Shown here in pieces: positions 36,832 through 51,430 of a stretch of 64,000 nucleotides of DNA (position 1 is the stretch's first letter; each line of letters opens with the position of its first letter). Position numbers and translations under genes: made by a program. The notes under the pieces were generated by a model, which saw only the letters and a list, made by a program, of their open reading frames with translations, was not told the DNA's origin and searched no databases. This DNA comes from Xiphias gladius (taxonomy: Eukaryota; Chordata; Actinopteri; Istiophoriformes; Xiphiidae), in the NCBI RefSeq assembly GCF_016859285.1, contig NC_053402.1:6667031-6731030 (forward strand). Reading direction: 5' to 3'.

Positions 36832-37795
36832 ATCATTAACTTTGGCAACAATAAAAGTGTGTTTTTACACTTTGACTTTGTTATTCAGTTGATTCATTTG
36901 ATATTTACTGAAGGCCACTATTAGTTCCTCTAACGACATCAACTAACTGCAACTGAAGTGTCAAAACCAGTGGAACTCCTGAAATTGGAACAGTTGCAAT
37001 TACGCTTGTACTGTGAACACACCACTTTGTCACTGTTCAGCATAGTGCATGTAGACAAATCATTCAGTACCACTGATTATTAGTGGAATTTATTTTGTGG
37101 TAAACATTTTGGTTAGGTGTAATAAAAACAAAATGATGAAACTTATCATTAGGTTTTAGTAAGAACTAACTTACTTCAGTGAAATATGTAAATGTTGTGA
37201 AAATTATCTGAATATAATTGAGCAATCTCTGCTGGAGGGAAGTAATTTATTAGACTGGTCGAAATGGCATTTCGTGGCTGTGTATATAGTGTGCTACTTT
37301 TTCAAAGATTTTATAGACTCCTATTCCACTTTTCTTGTGGAATATATGTGTGTGATTATTCACAACTATCATTAAATATTTTTACAGAAAGCAAAATTTC
37401 ATGCTTGAAGCTGTAACCAAAACAATTAATTTTCCATCTTAATCACCAATATCTGTAGAAAGCTCAGTACAACACAATTCACCAAAACTTCTGAACTTGT
37501 TAGTCAGGGGAACCACAACCGACCAGCTTATGGCTGAGCAGGAATGAAGGTAGGAGATTTTATCTGTAACTGTAATTTGAACAATACATGCCGTTGTCTT
37601 ATTAGTTTTATAATCTACCTATTGCCCATTCCTGTTTTTATATAAATATTACTGTAGGTACTAAGGCCGTACAAAAAATCTGAATTGCACCATCATTTTC
37701 AGATGCAAAAATTTAAGGGGCACTCCACAGATGTTACAGGTGTGAAAACCATGTCTGCTATAACCAAAATAAGTTTACCCTCCACCTGCCAGTGC

Positions 37796-37830
<35 letters not shown>

Positions 37831-39520
37831 GGTGTCTAACTTTTTCGATGGCTCTTCCCTTTAAATTGTGACTATTTTTGTCCCAGCATACAATACACAT
37901 ACACATTTAATTTTTTGGTTCCTCTGTAATTCATTTTATGTATAGTAGATGCTCAGAATATGTATAGTACTTTACAGTGCTATATTGTGCCTCTGTTCTT
38001 GTGTTTCCACATATTTACAAGACACAATGGCAGTGACATCTTCCAACTTCACCAGCAAAAAGACTGAGTAAATGGATAGAAACATGTAGGAATAAACCAA
38101 TAAAACATGAATAAATAACTGAAAAAAGAACTATATCATACGGTGTGATTACCGAGAGTCAATTCTTGGCTCCTTTTCCACTCACATCTCAAAGATGTGA
38201 AATACATGCACTACATTTTTTAAATCTGCCAAACAGGGCTGCACTCTGCATCCTTTGCATTCATTTGTGAAAAATTGTGCCAAAACAATTAAAGTATTTA
38301 ACATCACTGTTCTTAAAAAGCTATCCATACTTGACATTTCAAGTGTAAAAGGAAATAACTGTAGAATTAATTCAGAAACATTTAAATGCGACCAAAAACA
38401 CTGGGTAATAGTATAATAAAAGAACAAAAGATCTATGGAGCGGGTCAGCAAACATATGGGCCATTTTTTTCCAGCATTGTTCAACAGAGGGCCAACATAC
38501 AGGCTCGGCAGAATAGCAACCATGTATGATGTCAGTGTTTGGTTTATTAGTGTGTTTTATTTTTGAGTATTTTATTTAATTTAAGAATAAACCAGATTTA
38601 TAAAATGGTTGCTTTAGGATTGAATCTTTGGGCAGATATTATTTCTCCCATTTGTAAGTTTTGCTACTCATCTGGCAAAAACCGTCATACACACCTACTG
38701 TTTCTTTGCGTTGCGCAGTGGAACTTGAAATGTAATTAATAGGTTATCCACACACAGTAAATAGGGTCCGCTTCATTCATGGAAGAACTAAGGAACTGTT
38801 ATTGTTTTGCCTTGTAAAGAAATCAGCATGCCTGTTTGTGTTTGATGGAAACATTTATTATCATGACTAGATTTTACAAGGTCATATTTATCGGGATTCA
38901 CATGAGCAGTGTATTTACATTTTTGTCTACAGTAGATTTTTTTTCTATTAATGCCTACAGCTGATCTCCGGTCTCTACATGTGTATTACAGAAGTGACAC
39001 GATTTACAGTCGAAAAAAAAAGTCCCAGGAATTCATTAAAAGGGTACATTTCATTCATAAGATTGAAGTACGCCTCTTAAGCTTTAGCAACGATGGGGAA
39101 CAAAATCTATCTTTCACTTATTATATGAGCAATCAGGACAGAAAAAGCATGAAAAATATAATCTCTCCTTGTAGTAAATAGTAGAGCTGCGTCCCGCCTT
39201 TGTAGAACAATCATCTTCTCTACATTCGCGCTAGTCTGTCAAGTGGGCGTGTTTCAGCTCTGCCATTGGACAAACACTGTTCCCTTTCCTCCCCGGCTTC
39301 CGCTTTCTTTTCATAAGCACGCCCAGCCGCTGAATAATGATAATAATGATCAAGATGGCTACTACAGAATACTCCTTGCGGTAGCTAACAACCAATTTTA
39401 TGGAAGCTCTCAAAACTACGTTTTCCCATTGTTTAAGTCCCTCGTAGGTCACGGGGGCCGTGTCACGGATTATACTATATGGATTAAAACGGGCTGAGAG
39501 GAGATAAAAGTGATTGTTTT
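36832..39520. other. rpsa-ubn2 intergenic region
   Basis: The rpsa poly(A) signal is at 36850. The rest is AT-rich with a 32-nt poly-T run at 37798-37829 and no recognisable gene. The last 300 bp (39200-39500) are richer in GC, contain an inverted CCAAT box (CCATTGG at 39262) and probably include the ubn2 promoter. Confidence 0.45.
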
Positions 39521-39670
39521 GTCTGCAGCACTCATTCTGAGGAAGCTAGCTAGCAGAGCAACTAGCTAGCTGTACTTGTCGACCATCTCCAGGTTTAGCT
39601 CCCCAGCCATCGGCAGAGGAGCGTGGCGCTCCCCGTTTTACGTGCCCGGTCGTCGGACGGAGAGCGTCAA

Positions 39671-42600
39671 ATGGCAGAGCCGAGGAAAGTGCCGTTCGTC
39701 ACCATTTCGTCCTTCAACACCTCACCGCCGACCCCGGAGTCCAGCAAGAAACGCCGCCGCGAAGATGAGGCCGTCGACATCACTTTTGGGAAAGATGGAT
39801 GTGGAAGTGCCGCGGCGGTGGGGTCAGGAGGTTGCGGAGGTCTGTTTGGTAACACGAAAGGTGGGGACGCCGAGTCCGGGGAGATGAAACCTACCGTCCG
39901 CCTCAACCTCCCGCTGACCGAGCCGAATGAACGAGGGTCCGCCGAGTTCAACTACGGCGAGCTGGTCCACTCAACTCTTACTCAGGTTAGGAGAGTAGAT
40001 ACACAGTAGGCACCATGATATGAGCAGGAAGGGCCTAACCTGGCACCAGTTCAGGAGAGGCGCACTGGTTGGGCTGTGAGGCTGAGATGTCACTCTTGAA
40101 GATGTTGATAGTTACTCAAGAGTTTTAATTGTGCACGCGTGGTGTTAATAAGGCACTCAACTACTATTCTTATGCTCAGTTTTTATTTATTTTTAGCCTT
40201 TGCCAAAGTTTGGACAGGTTAAGTAAGAAAGGAAACGAATCAGTGCTGAAGATGAAAAGTTGCATGTTAAAGGGGTAATCCAGTGATTTAGTATTGCCTT
40301 TTGACAGAAAAATTTTGAGGCAGAGGCAGCGATAACCTGAGTTTTAGTCCCTAGAATGAGTGAAAATACAGAAACGCTGGATCCCCTCTTCTGTTTTACC
40401 CTTCCTACCTCGTTAACTGCCTGGTTAATGCTTCATTCACGTTATATGGGACTAATGGTAGAGCTGGGAAAACTCTCCATGTTTACAACTTGCAAGCGTT
40501 CACATCACAGGACAACTCAAGACAGTTGTATGACTTCAGAGCTTGTTGAGTGAGGGTATAAATTCTGTGTATTGACCGTATAATACTATATCCATTAAAT
40601 TTGGGTTTAATCACCTTGAACAATGGACTTTGGCTGAAATGACGTGTCCCTATTAGTTTGATTTTCAGGCACTTCTTTATTGTGAAGCACCAAGTTGGAT
40701 ATATTGGAGCTTTCAGAAAAGTCTCTTCAGTTGTAATAACGACTTGGATGTTGATGTGAATGCTATTTACAAGATAGAATTTTGTTTTTACGATTTCTCT
40801 GGTATGAGTGAACGCAACATAATGCCCACATCTTTCAAACTGTAGGCCCTCAGTTTGTAATGCAGACTTTCTGTTCTAAACTTCATGTTTCATACTCAAC
40901 ATGATATCATCAGGGTTGCTTTCTCAGATTTCAAATTGCTGCATTCAGAGCCACAGAAGACATTATACAACTGTTCAGGCTGAGCACTACCACTTGTGAT
41001 GAGCATGCTAATATGACCTGACTGTTTAGGTTCATAGCTGTTTGTGAGAATAGGCAGTTTATGAAGAAAATCATCAAAAGCTTCTTCTTTCAGTTTCATT
41101 CCTGATCCAATTTCCATGTTTACATCAGGTAAAGCTTGCAGGATCAACAGTCCCTAAAGGACACACTCCTCCCCTGGACCCCAATGACCCCTTTGCTGAT
41201 GATGAGAGGGAGAGACGGGAGGTAGAAGAGCTGGCCAAGAAATTTGAGAACAAATATGTAAGTGTTGTAGTCTCAAGATATCTCAATATATTGTTACACC
41301 TGCAGCTGTCTGGATGTTGTGCATGCTGTGGATGCCCTATATTTTTAAAAGGTTTTTCATACCTGTGTTTCCTCTGTTTGCAGGGTGGGGGCTCTAAGAA
41401 GAAGAAAAAGGACAGGATGCAGGATCTCATTGATATTGGATATGGCTATGATGAGACTGACCCCTTCATAGACAATTCCGAGGCTGTGAGTTCTCTTTTT
41501 TTCCAAAACACACACGTCAGCTTAAGAGTTAGCAATCAGCCCTGACTTTATTAATTAAAATGAAACTAATTTCCAAAGTGTGTGCCCCTACAAACCTTTT
41601 GAGTTTTAATTTTTTGCAAAAATCTATGATGATCTGAAGTTTTCTGTTTTTGGCTGAGAATGTCCTCAACTAGAATTAAGTAGAGCTTTGTCCACATGCC
41701 GTTGATCTTATAACCACTGATCAGCATTGCACTTTGCACAAAATCACACGTTGTGTGCTGGGTAGTAGAAGAAAAGTAAAATTAATTGTACTTCTCTCCC
41801 GACTTCAGTATGATGAGCTGGTGCCTGCCTCTCTCACCACAAAACATGGAGGCTTCTACATCAACACGGGCACTCTGCAGTTCAGACCAGCCTCTGATTC
41901 TGAGGGAGAGAATGCAAGCACGGAGGATAATCACTTCAAGGTAGGTTCTTGCTTCTCTGCACTTGTATGAAGACATTGTAAATAGAAGCACTATATATAC
42001 AGGCAGATTACACATAAATGTTCATCAGTGTTAAAACTGTTTCTGAACTGAAAACTACTGTTGTTATACCATACTAATTACCCTGCATTTTTGCACCCAT
42101 TTGTAGAAGATGAAAGATGGTGAAGAGCGGGTAATTAAAAAGCGGCGGAAAAAGCAAGACGGAATTCTGGAGGACAAGAAACCCAAGAAGAATAAAGTAC
42201 CAAAGCCTGGGTGAGGTTTAAAGATTTATTCAGTGTTTTATTCTCAGGCTTATCATTTCTCCCAATATTTTCTATCAAAAAAATATTTTTGTATTTGTTA
42301 TTATCTCTTTTCAGAAGTCTGTGTAGTAATACAGTTAGTATTGCAGATTAATTCAAAAGTCTAACTATTGTGTAATCGTATAGACTGAAACGAGAACTTC
42401 CCTAATTGGAAGTTAGTCAGATGTATCATGGTTTCCAATCAGCACCCTCACCCTCTCAAGTTTGTCAGTTTAGGAGTTAATCATGACAGATTATTTCCTA
42501 TCCTAGTTGGTTAAATGTCTTTCTTCTTGCTTCTTCTGTTCTGACAGAGTTTCTGCCCTGAATGTTCATCGGCCAGAAAAGAAAAAGAGGAAGAAACTGA

Positions 42601-45600
42601 TGAAGGATTCTCTCCACCTGGCCAACATGCTGCGCCGCTTCACAAGGGAGAAGGAGGAGATGCGCAAGAAGAATCTGGCTGCTGCCGGTCTGCCGCGGCC
42701 CACAGCCAAAGTGCCCAACGCCAACAGTGTACTCCTCAACACCCACCCTAAGGCTACTGGCAGCAACGACTGCAGCATGGCTGACCTGAGTTCTGACCCA
42801 GCTGTGATGTCACTGTTGGCCAATAACGACATACTGCAGGACATGATGGGTGACCTGGACTTTGGGATGCTGGACTCACCTCAGCCCTCCAGTCCAGCAC
42901 AGGGAGAGAATGGCTCCTTTGGGGTGGGACATAAAGCAGGTGGTAGCAGAGTGTCACAGGGTAATGTGGTGACCCCTCCTCCTCTGCCCAGTGGACTCCC
43001 AGGCCCGCTCACAAAGCGCATCGAAGACCTGAGAGCGGTACAAACTTCAGTACTACCGTGGATCACTTTTTGTAGAGTGTAAATTACATTTGAATGGCAA
43101 TATTCATGATACAAATAATGTTCACAGTGTGATTGCTACAGAAATCTATCTACCTTACAGTATTTGGCACAAAGGACGTGGCTTTTAATTTCTGTTAAAC
43201 GTTGTTTTTATTTAACCAGGAATGTCTGATTGAGATTAAAAATAAAAAGTTTCAAGAGTGTCCTTGCCAAGATAGGGAGCAATAACAATGAGTTACAGAC
43301 AACAGATCACAGAAAACACACGTTAAACAAAATCACAGTTCAAAAGAAATGTGATTAAAACATCAGGAATAACATTTCTACTACAATCATGTCAAAGATG
43401 TAAAGCAACCCAAGAGCTATCTAAAACCATAAAATAACTAAAACCAATTGCAAACAATAACTTAATGAGACTAACACATAAATATTCTAAAATACCCCAA
43501 AACACCGGCAGCCAGAAGAGACAGCGCCCACTTTCTGAAGCAATAAATTAAATTCACAAAGATTTTAGACACATTTTTTTCTGCAATTTTTGATCTAACT
43601 GAAGAAGGGTCCAAGCAGAAGGGACATACATAAAAGCTCTAATACCAAATTCAGTGCAAACTCTACAACTGTTAGGGAGAAATTAGTCCTGGGAACGACA
43701 AGCATCAGTGTTCACGCATTTTGTGGAATAACTTTACATAGACAAGTTGGCTGTTAACCCAGGCATGGCTTTATAGATAAGGGTACCAGTGATTTGGTCT
43801 ATGGGAGGTTAGAAAGGGAGGTCAGAGATTTTAATAACCTCGATGCTTTTTAACGTCTGTGTTTATTAAGACTGTGACACATTTTTTCAGAAATGTGAAG
43901 AGTATTAACATAGACAGTGCTCAAGTCTGTCTGATAGTAATACTTGTCTCTTCTCATAGGCATCCCGTCTGTTTGATGAAGAGGGTAGAAAAAAATTCTT
44001 CACATTGGACATGAACAACATCCTACTAGAGTGAGTACCATTCAGATTTTCACTTTCGCAGTCTGTTATAAATCAACAAATATAAATCCATGTAAATCTC
44101 CCTCTGTGTGTTTGTGGCAGTATTGAGTTGCAGGTTCAGGAGCAACCTGCAGAGGTGCGATCAGCCGTCTACTCTCACCTAGAGGCCTTTGTGCCCTGCA
44201 ATAAAGAAGCTCTGCTCAAACGCCTTAAGAAGCTTAGCCTCAACATACAGGTGAGGTGGAGTAATTGACATTATCATTACATATAAGTACAAAAATTGTT
44301 GTCACTGCAAGTCAGACCATAAGGACTGCTTGCTGCAGGTTGCTCATTGCTTATCAGTTTTGGAAAGATATTTGATGTGCTTTTAAAACTGTTCTCTGCG
44401 GAATTGAATTGGTAGAAGGTGTGTTAATCAGGAGACTTGTCACAGGGACCCATAGTAGTATGAACAGTTTAACCAAAGAATAATTTTCCATTTTCATTTC
44501 GTTACATTTAATTGATTAACAAATGATGCCTGTAGGTTTATGTTCCCCAGTATTTCACAAGACATTAGAAGTAGTGAGAGTCTTCGAGCTGGCAGGTGTT
44601 TCTAAAAGTAACTGTGTGAAAGCTAAATTAATGTTTTCTTAGCTGTTGTGACTGTTGGCTGTGTGCCCATTATCTAATTCTTTATTTAGCATGTGCGTGT
44701 GCTGCCCTTCATATGTGTGTATGATTTCGGATTGTGTTTATCCGTCTCGCCCAGGATGACCGTCTTCGAACGCCCCTGTTGAAGCTGAAACTGGCAGTGT
44801 GCAGTGTGATGCCAGAGCAGATTGCTCGATACAACATGGACTGTATTGCTAAAGTGGCAAAGTAAGGACACGTCTTGAGTCAACTGTGGCTCTTATTTTG
44901 AACGCAGCTCAGATTATTAGACTTACATAGCATTATATCTGTTTGACTCTGAACATATTTCCCTCCACATTGCTTATAAAGGTGATTTGACACGTGATGT
45001 TTCTTTGTGTGTTCCCAGGCAGCAGTCTGAGGAGGGAGAGAAGAACGGGTCAGAGGATGATGATGAGGAGAAACCAGGGAAGAGAGTGATGGGGCCTCGA
45101 AAAAAGTTTGTCTGGGATGACAAACTCAGGTCAGTTTCATCGAGGAAGGAGGTTCATTTCTTATGCAAGTTTTCATAAACATACATAATGGTCACAATCA
45201 CTTTTCCCTCTGTAGTGATGGAGTATTTGGATAATTGTATGTGTTTCTAGGACACTGCTGTGTAACCTAGTGCGTGTGAAGCTGGGTTGCTATGAGCTGG
45301 AGGGCAAGAACTCACTGTCTCTAGAGGACTACCTCAAAGCCTTCATGGAGACTGAAGTTAAACCTCTCTGGCCTAAAGGCTGGATGCAGGCCAGGTGTGT
45401 TTTTTAATTGCCATGATGATTTTGTTTTTTTATAATGATTACAAACTGTATTATATGTCTTCAGTAGTAGCTTTAACTAGCAAGATTGCAGCCCCCCTAA
45501 TTTTTACTTGCCAGCTGAGTAGTAAACCCCTTTTTATATGAACATTGCTTTTATCAATGTCTTCCATGTTTATTTTTGTCCACAGGATGCTTTTCAAAGA

Positions 45601-48600
45601 GAGCATCATGGCTCATGGTCACCTCACAGGCTACACGTGAGTCATGTAACTTATTGTTAAGTTTTCTCATAACTGACTCTGATATTTATCTTGTTTTCAT
45701 TCACTTCTGTGGCCATGTCACTCCAGAGCAAAGAAGAAGATGGTCCCTACTCCCAAGGCCAAGCCAAAGGTTAGACTTTTAGTTAGCTGTACTTTAAAAA
45801 TGAGGCTTGAAAACTGTGCTTCACTGAATGTGCTCCCTATTAAGTTGGGCTCTTAATCAAATTTACATGGTTTAGTTTTTGGTATGTATATCATGCTTGT
45901 TATATTGCTGCTTATCTCAGACACTAATCTGACATTTAACACTGATCTCAAACATTAAAAACTTTTAAAAACTGCCATACAAAAGCTCATTAAAGGATAG
46001 GTTCACATTTTTTAAGTTACTGGTCGCTTTAATAATTTATTTTTTCTATATTGGCCATGGTGGGGGACAAAATCAGAATAAAGCCCTCTGTAAAAATGCA
46101 TTCTAATATTCAGCTCAAATTAATATGAAGTGTCATCTGTCTGAGTCAGACTAAACAAGTAGGTGTCTTCCAGAGTTAGTTTAGTACAAAATTCCTTTGG
46201 AAATAAAAACACTACGTTAGGAGGTTACCCAATTGATTTGTCTAACTCAGACTTCTGAAGTCTCATAATAGCTTCAGTTAAACTTTGAAATGCATTTTAC
46301 ACTGAATAAGTGGATTTATTCCTCCATCTCTTCCACTGAAATTAGGTTAGGAAGGGATCTCTTCTTGGCCGGTATAGAAAGGAGGAATGATTAAAGCAAT
46401 TAAAAATAATCTTTAAATGTACTGTACATATGGGCTTGTGAGTAATGTTTTCTTGAAGACCTATCCTTTAATAGTGGTATTAAAGATGAGTAAAGATGGG
46501 TTATGAAAGTCTGTATAAATGTTATTTTTGTGTAATCTTTAAATCCAGGACGCTGTTTGGGTTCAGCGGTCCACACCCTCAGCAGGTGCCACTCCCTCCC
46601 CTACTGCCCAGGTTGCCAAGCGACCACCTCAGTCACCATCTGAGCCCATATGTCTTGATTCCCTCGATGAGGATTTGACAGCTCCCTCCCTGGACTCCAT
46701 CTCTCAGGCTCTAGCCATCCTCGGCAACGCAGCCAAGGGTCTGGCCCAGGGGGACAGCCCCCCGTCCCCGGATGGACCCAAGAACGCCACCAACCCCTCC
46801 TCCATCCACGTGTCGCCACTCATTCAGCAACAGAAAAAGAACTCTGTCAGCACTCCCAGCTCCAATGCACCTCACTACAGCTCTACCTCTTCGTCTTCCT
46901 CCACCTCTCTGTCTCGGCCTCCCTCCATCACGTCCTCTCCTCTGCCCTCAGTGAGGGTGGATGGGATGGGGGTCGTCAAGGGCGCGCCGCAGGCGCATAG
47001 ACACTCAGTTTTGAACACTCAGAGACCTTTGGGTGTGGCAAAAGCCAATATGCATGCCTCAGCGTCGCCACCTAAACCACGTCCACCACCCACTGCGTCT
47101 CCACTTGTGCCCCCAGGATCAAAGACGGGGGTCTCCACTCCCCCTTCTGGCCTCCTCAAAGGCAGCAATAATAATAAAGCCAACAGTGGTGACACTCTCA
47201 TCCTCACATCCCCTCAGTCTCGGCCACACACCCTTTCATCACCGTCACTCATGACCCCCAAAACCTTCCAAACGCCTCGCCTGCCCCACACCCCACAGAG
47301 TAAATCCTCCCCCACCCTCTCTCAGACGCTCCCTGGAGTTCAGTCCCAGCCCCAGCCGCAGTCTAACTTCATCACCCCTATGCACGCCACTCTCACCAAG
47401 TCCACACACAGCAGTATCCCACCTATTGTCAAACTCACACCCCGCACCCCCAACCTTGCCGTCACTGCCACCACCTCAGCCTCGCCCTCTATCTCTCAAA
47501 GCCCTAGGTCTCAGGCAACCCCCACTATACACCAGTACTCTCCCAAAACCCCAGCAGGGTTCCGCCCGCAATTCTCAGGTGCCCAAGGAGGAGCAACCAA
47601 GCCAGGGCAAGGCAGCTACACTCCTCCAGGCAGCCAGAAGACCCCCAGCAACAACAGCACCACCAACACCAGCCTTATTAACACCTCATCCATAAGCAAG
47701 CATTCAGGGTCCAGTGCCTCCCCCACAGTGGTCTCTGCCAACCCAGGCCAGCGTCAGAGGCCCGCGAGTGGGACACCTCAGGGGGCCAAGTCTGCTGCAT
47801 CTGTTTCATCATCATCCGTCTCTTCTCAGTTGCCACAGGTTTGTACTGTCAGCATGTCCAGATTAGTAACCTATAGTGTGCTTCCCATTGTCCAAGTGCA
47901 TCATTATTAAAACACATTTACATGCACTGTAGTAATTCGATCATTCACCAGGTAATTTTAGCAAACATCTTTACTCGTGGTTTTGCATTCTGTCCAAGAC
48001 AATTAAATCTGAAGTCCAACATGATCTGAACAGAATCATTTTACTTTATAAATTCAACACACAAACTAGTCATTAATTTGGTTTCCTCACCTGAATAGTA
48101 TGTGGAATATTCTGTATTTTTCAATATTCATGTGCACACTTGAAAAATAGTAAGTGTGAGAAATAGAAAGACACACATTTATTCAGAGCAACCAGTGCTA
48201 CCATTAGTAGCAAACATATTTCACTTACCCTGAGTGGTGTGTAGCCATGTGGTTCCATTTACTGAAGTATTAGATGTTCACTATTGAAACATCCAGTGCC
48301 AGCACGAAGCAATAGATGTGAACGGAATTTAATTTGAGGTGCTCAAAGCATTGAAAAATGACACTTTAAAAATCAATAGCAGTGTGGATTTTCCAGAAAC
48401 GGTGTCCTGGATTATTCATGAGAATACATACACCTTGATGTGAGCAGTGTTGTTTTAGAGCTGTTGTCTAACAAAAGAAAAAAAAATGTTGCAAATTGGC
48501 CAAAGTAGAGTGTGTGTGAATCATCACCAGTAGCTGGGACATTTGTTCTTAAAAGACACACGACTTGAATTTGTCAGTTTTCAATCCTTCCAGTGCCTCA

Positions 48601-50805
48601 AATAAAATTCCACCTTCTCACCCACCTTTTAATGCATTGCATTTGGTAACAAGGCTCAAAAGCTCGGGTAATGCGACAAAAATTACCTTCATGACTAAAT
48701 ACCAGTAGTGGCAAGTAGCCGTCGTGTAAAGTAATCTCCATATATTTACTCAAATACTGTATTTAAGTACAAATTTGAAGTACTTTGAGTATTTCCATTT
48801 TATCCTACTTTATACTTTTCCTCCTCCTACATTTCAGAGGCATCTGTAGTTACTTTGTGTATTCAGATTTAATGCACAAAACCTGTGATAATTTATTATT
48901 AAGATACATTATTATAGAGCTGAAATAAATTCATTGAGCGGTTAGTTGACAGAAAATTAATCAGCAACTATTTTGACGATTAGATTAATTGTTCAAGCAA
49001 AACTGCCAAATGTTCACTAGTTCCCACTTTGTTATTGTGATGATATGACATTTTCTGACATATTGTTCACGAACTGACTAATCAATTAATCCAGAATATA
49101 ATTCGCAAAATAATTGATAATGAAAGAAAAATCAGCCTACATTATTATAGGTTAAACTACCTAACTGTAGTAATACATTATATAGTAGTTAAAATGAGTT
49201 CCCTCTAAAATCCTTCTTATTTTTAAGAATCAGTAATAATAATTACATAATACTGTATAGTATAGTATACTTATAATATTGATAGGGGTCATTCCGCTGT
49301 ATCATCAGCATTTACTTTTGGTATTTTTTGCTGATAATACTCATACTTATGTTAAGTTTTTAATGGAGGACTTTTACTTTCAATCGAGTAGTTTTACATT
49401 GTGGCATTGCTATTTATACTTAAGTAAAGGAACTAAGTACTTGCTCCACTCCTAGAGAATGGGGAAATTTTGGTGTGATTTGGGTGAACTTTAAAAATCA
49501 TAAATTGTAGATGGTCTGAAAGAAAGTGAAATAGTTGCTGTATTTTCTGACACAATATCAATAATTTGCATTTTGAAAAACACTTGTAAAATCTTAATCC
49601 ATTTCTGCCCAGGTCTCCACAGCAGGCAGCGGCAGTCTGCTCGGCTCAGCCTCAACTCTTCCCCTGGGGTTTGGGATGCTGGGGGGCCTGGTGCCCGTGT
49701 CATTGCCCTTCCAGTTCCCACAACTGCTAAACCTGCCACCACTGGGTACAGCAGGCTCAAGTACAGCAGCCAGCGGCTCTTCAGCCAGTAGCAATGCACC
49801 GTTCTCTACCCTGACCCAGAGTGAGTGATGAAAGCAGGGCAGACACATGGATACTTTTGTACAGATGAAATTTAAACTATGCACTACATACACATTTAAA
49901 GTTGGTGACAAGTTCTGAATATAATAAATAGTATAATGTGGAAAAATATTGTCCGGTTGATGTGATTGAAATACTTATTTTTACATAATAGACACACTCT
50001 GTATGTGACCATCAGTACGTTGCTCTGCTGTTGTCTGTTTGGGTGTTCCTGTGTAGGCCTTGTTTTGTGTTGTATGTTAGAGCATCATTTATTTTATCAC
50101 CATATTGGGTGTCAGATGTAAGCTTGTGATTTTTCTCCTGTTTGACATTATTCCATTATGTTTGCTTCATTTCCCAAAATTTCTCTCAATCCTGTATTGG
50201 TTACTTTCCCCATCTGTCATTCACTTTGCCTTATACTTCTTCTTGTCTTTATCTCCCCCTCTGTTTGGCTGTCATTGGCTGTCATTACCTGTCCTTTACC
50301 TCTATGCCATATTGCTCCTTTCCCCATCTGTCTTTCCTTCTTTTCCACATTTCCCTCTCCTCCCTGTTTTGTTGGTATCTGTTCCTCCCTCCCTTTCCCT
50401 CCTTGTTCCCCTGTCCTGTCTCCTCAGATCTGTATAAGAGTCTCCAGTCAGGGTCTCAGGTTGCTCTGCCTCCTCACTTGCAGCTCGCTTTTTCAGGTAA
50501 AATCTGACCCTCCCTCCAACCTCAAAGCTTGCTCCATTTACCCCATCTCCTGCCTTTCTTTATTCTTTAAGTGTCTGGTGTTCTATCTCAGGTTGTCCTT
50601 TTCTTTCTGGTCCTGTTCTGTTCTCTCCTCGTCTGTTGGTGACAGCATGCCTTTCGTGGATTCATTTCAGCTGTTGTCCAATCTGTAATTTTTTTTTTTT
50701 TTTTTTTGGTCTATCACTGCTTTTCACTGATTTCAAGCACTGTACTATTCCTGTCCAGATGTCAGTCAAAGCCAGGGAGGAGACACTAAAAGGAAGACTC
50801 TATAA
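39671..50805 (+). CDS. ubn2: ubinuclein-2
   Basis: Subunit of the HIRA histone chaperone complex, which deposits histone H3.3 independently of replication. Seventeen coding exons: 39671-39985, 41129-41257, 41384-41485, 41809-41940, 42107-42210, 42548-43037, 43960-44030, 44121-44250, 44755-44861, 45019-45129, 45251-45394, 45586-45636, 45727-45769, 46549-47838, 49613-49820, 50428-50496, 50759-50805, giving 1180 residues. The Hpc2-related domain (about 115-212) contains [27 protein letters not shown] and [18 protein letters not shown]. The conserved middle domain (about 425-630) contains [28 protein letters not shown] and [12 protein letters not shown]. Residues 644-1073 form a low-complexity Ser/Pro/Thr region in one large exon, followed by [22 protein letters not shown] at the start, and the closer middle domain, favour UBN2 over UBN1. 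Confidence 0.93.
43200..43860. repeat. probable interspersed repeat in ubn2 intron
   Basis: It begins near TTATTTAACCAGGAATGTC and continues TTGAGATTAAAAATAAAAAG...TCCTTGCCAAGATAGGGAGC. This matches a repeat I remember from many fish genomic sequences, but I cannot name its class. No open frame is seen. It fills most of the intron between exons 42548 and 43960. Confidence 0.4.
45989..46472. mobile_element. MITE-like element with 13-bp terminal inverted repeats
   Basis: The left end ATTAAAGGATAGG and right end CCTATCCTTTAAT are perfect complements, 484 bp apart. There is no coding capacity. It occupies the ubn2 intron immediately before the large exon at 46549. Confidence 0.75.
48703..49452. 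mobile_element. hAT-like non-autonomous element (copy 3), with nested repeat
   Basis: Worn termini CAGTAGTGGCAAG and TTGCTCCACTCC flank the same AAGTACAAATTTGAAGTAC-type arms as the copies at 22328 and 25550. Between about 48917 and 49130 lies a different repeat with ATTAATCAGCAAC and GACTAATCAATTAAT motifs, apparently inserted into the older element. It lies in a ubn2 intron. Confidence 0.6.
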
Positions 50806-51430
50806 TACAGCTGGATTTCTACACCCAGCCGTTGATGTCTAACGAAATGATGGGATGTTGGGGCATATCAGGATGGAACGTGGCTTTGGATGACAGATGG
50901 ACAGAACACGGATAACAAGGGTCTGAAATACAGACTGGGCTACACTTAGGACACATGATCAGAGAAGATCAGCTCAAATTTTTCTGAATACCACAGTTAA
51001 ATATAACTTTTTTAAACGATTTGATAAGTTTTAAATACTATTCTTAATAGAATTGTTAAATGAAATGACAAATACTGTTTGTCAATGTTTACAACATAGA
51101 CCTATATCACTGTGGACAGGGAGAAGGAATGAATGGATTTTTTAGGTGAGTGTTTGTGTGTGCGAGTGTCTGAATGTATTTGTAGGGTTGGGCTGAAAGT
51201 GTGCCTTTGTATGTCACCCTCTCTGATGCATGGTCAGTGTTTCTATTTGGTGCTGTTTTTATCATAATGTAATTATCTCTGATACTTGTAAGAAATGTAA
51301 ACTGCAAATTGATGAATTTTAGCTTTTTCCAATGAAAGATGTACACTTTTTCATTGTACTTGAATTCTTGAATGAATTTGTTTCTGTGTAGAACTCAAAC
51401 CGACTTTTAATTAAAATCTTTCCCTTAACA
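50806..51430 (+). other. ubn2: ubn2 3' UTR (extent inferred)
   Basis: Non-coding sequence after the TAA stop, with ATTAAA at 51410-51415 as likely poly(A) signal. It converges with the trir transcript from the other strand, whose possible ATTAAA signal lies at 51580-51585, leaving under 200 bp between the two 3' ends. Confidence 0.5.
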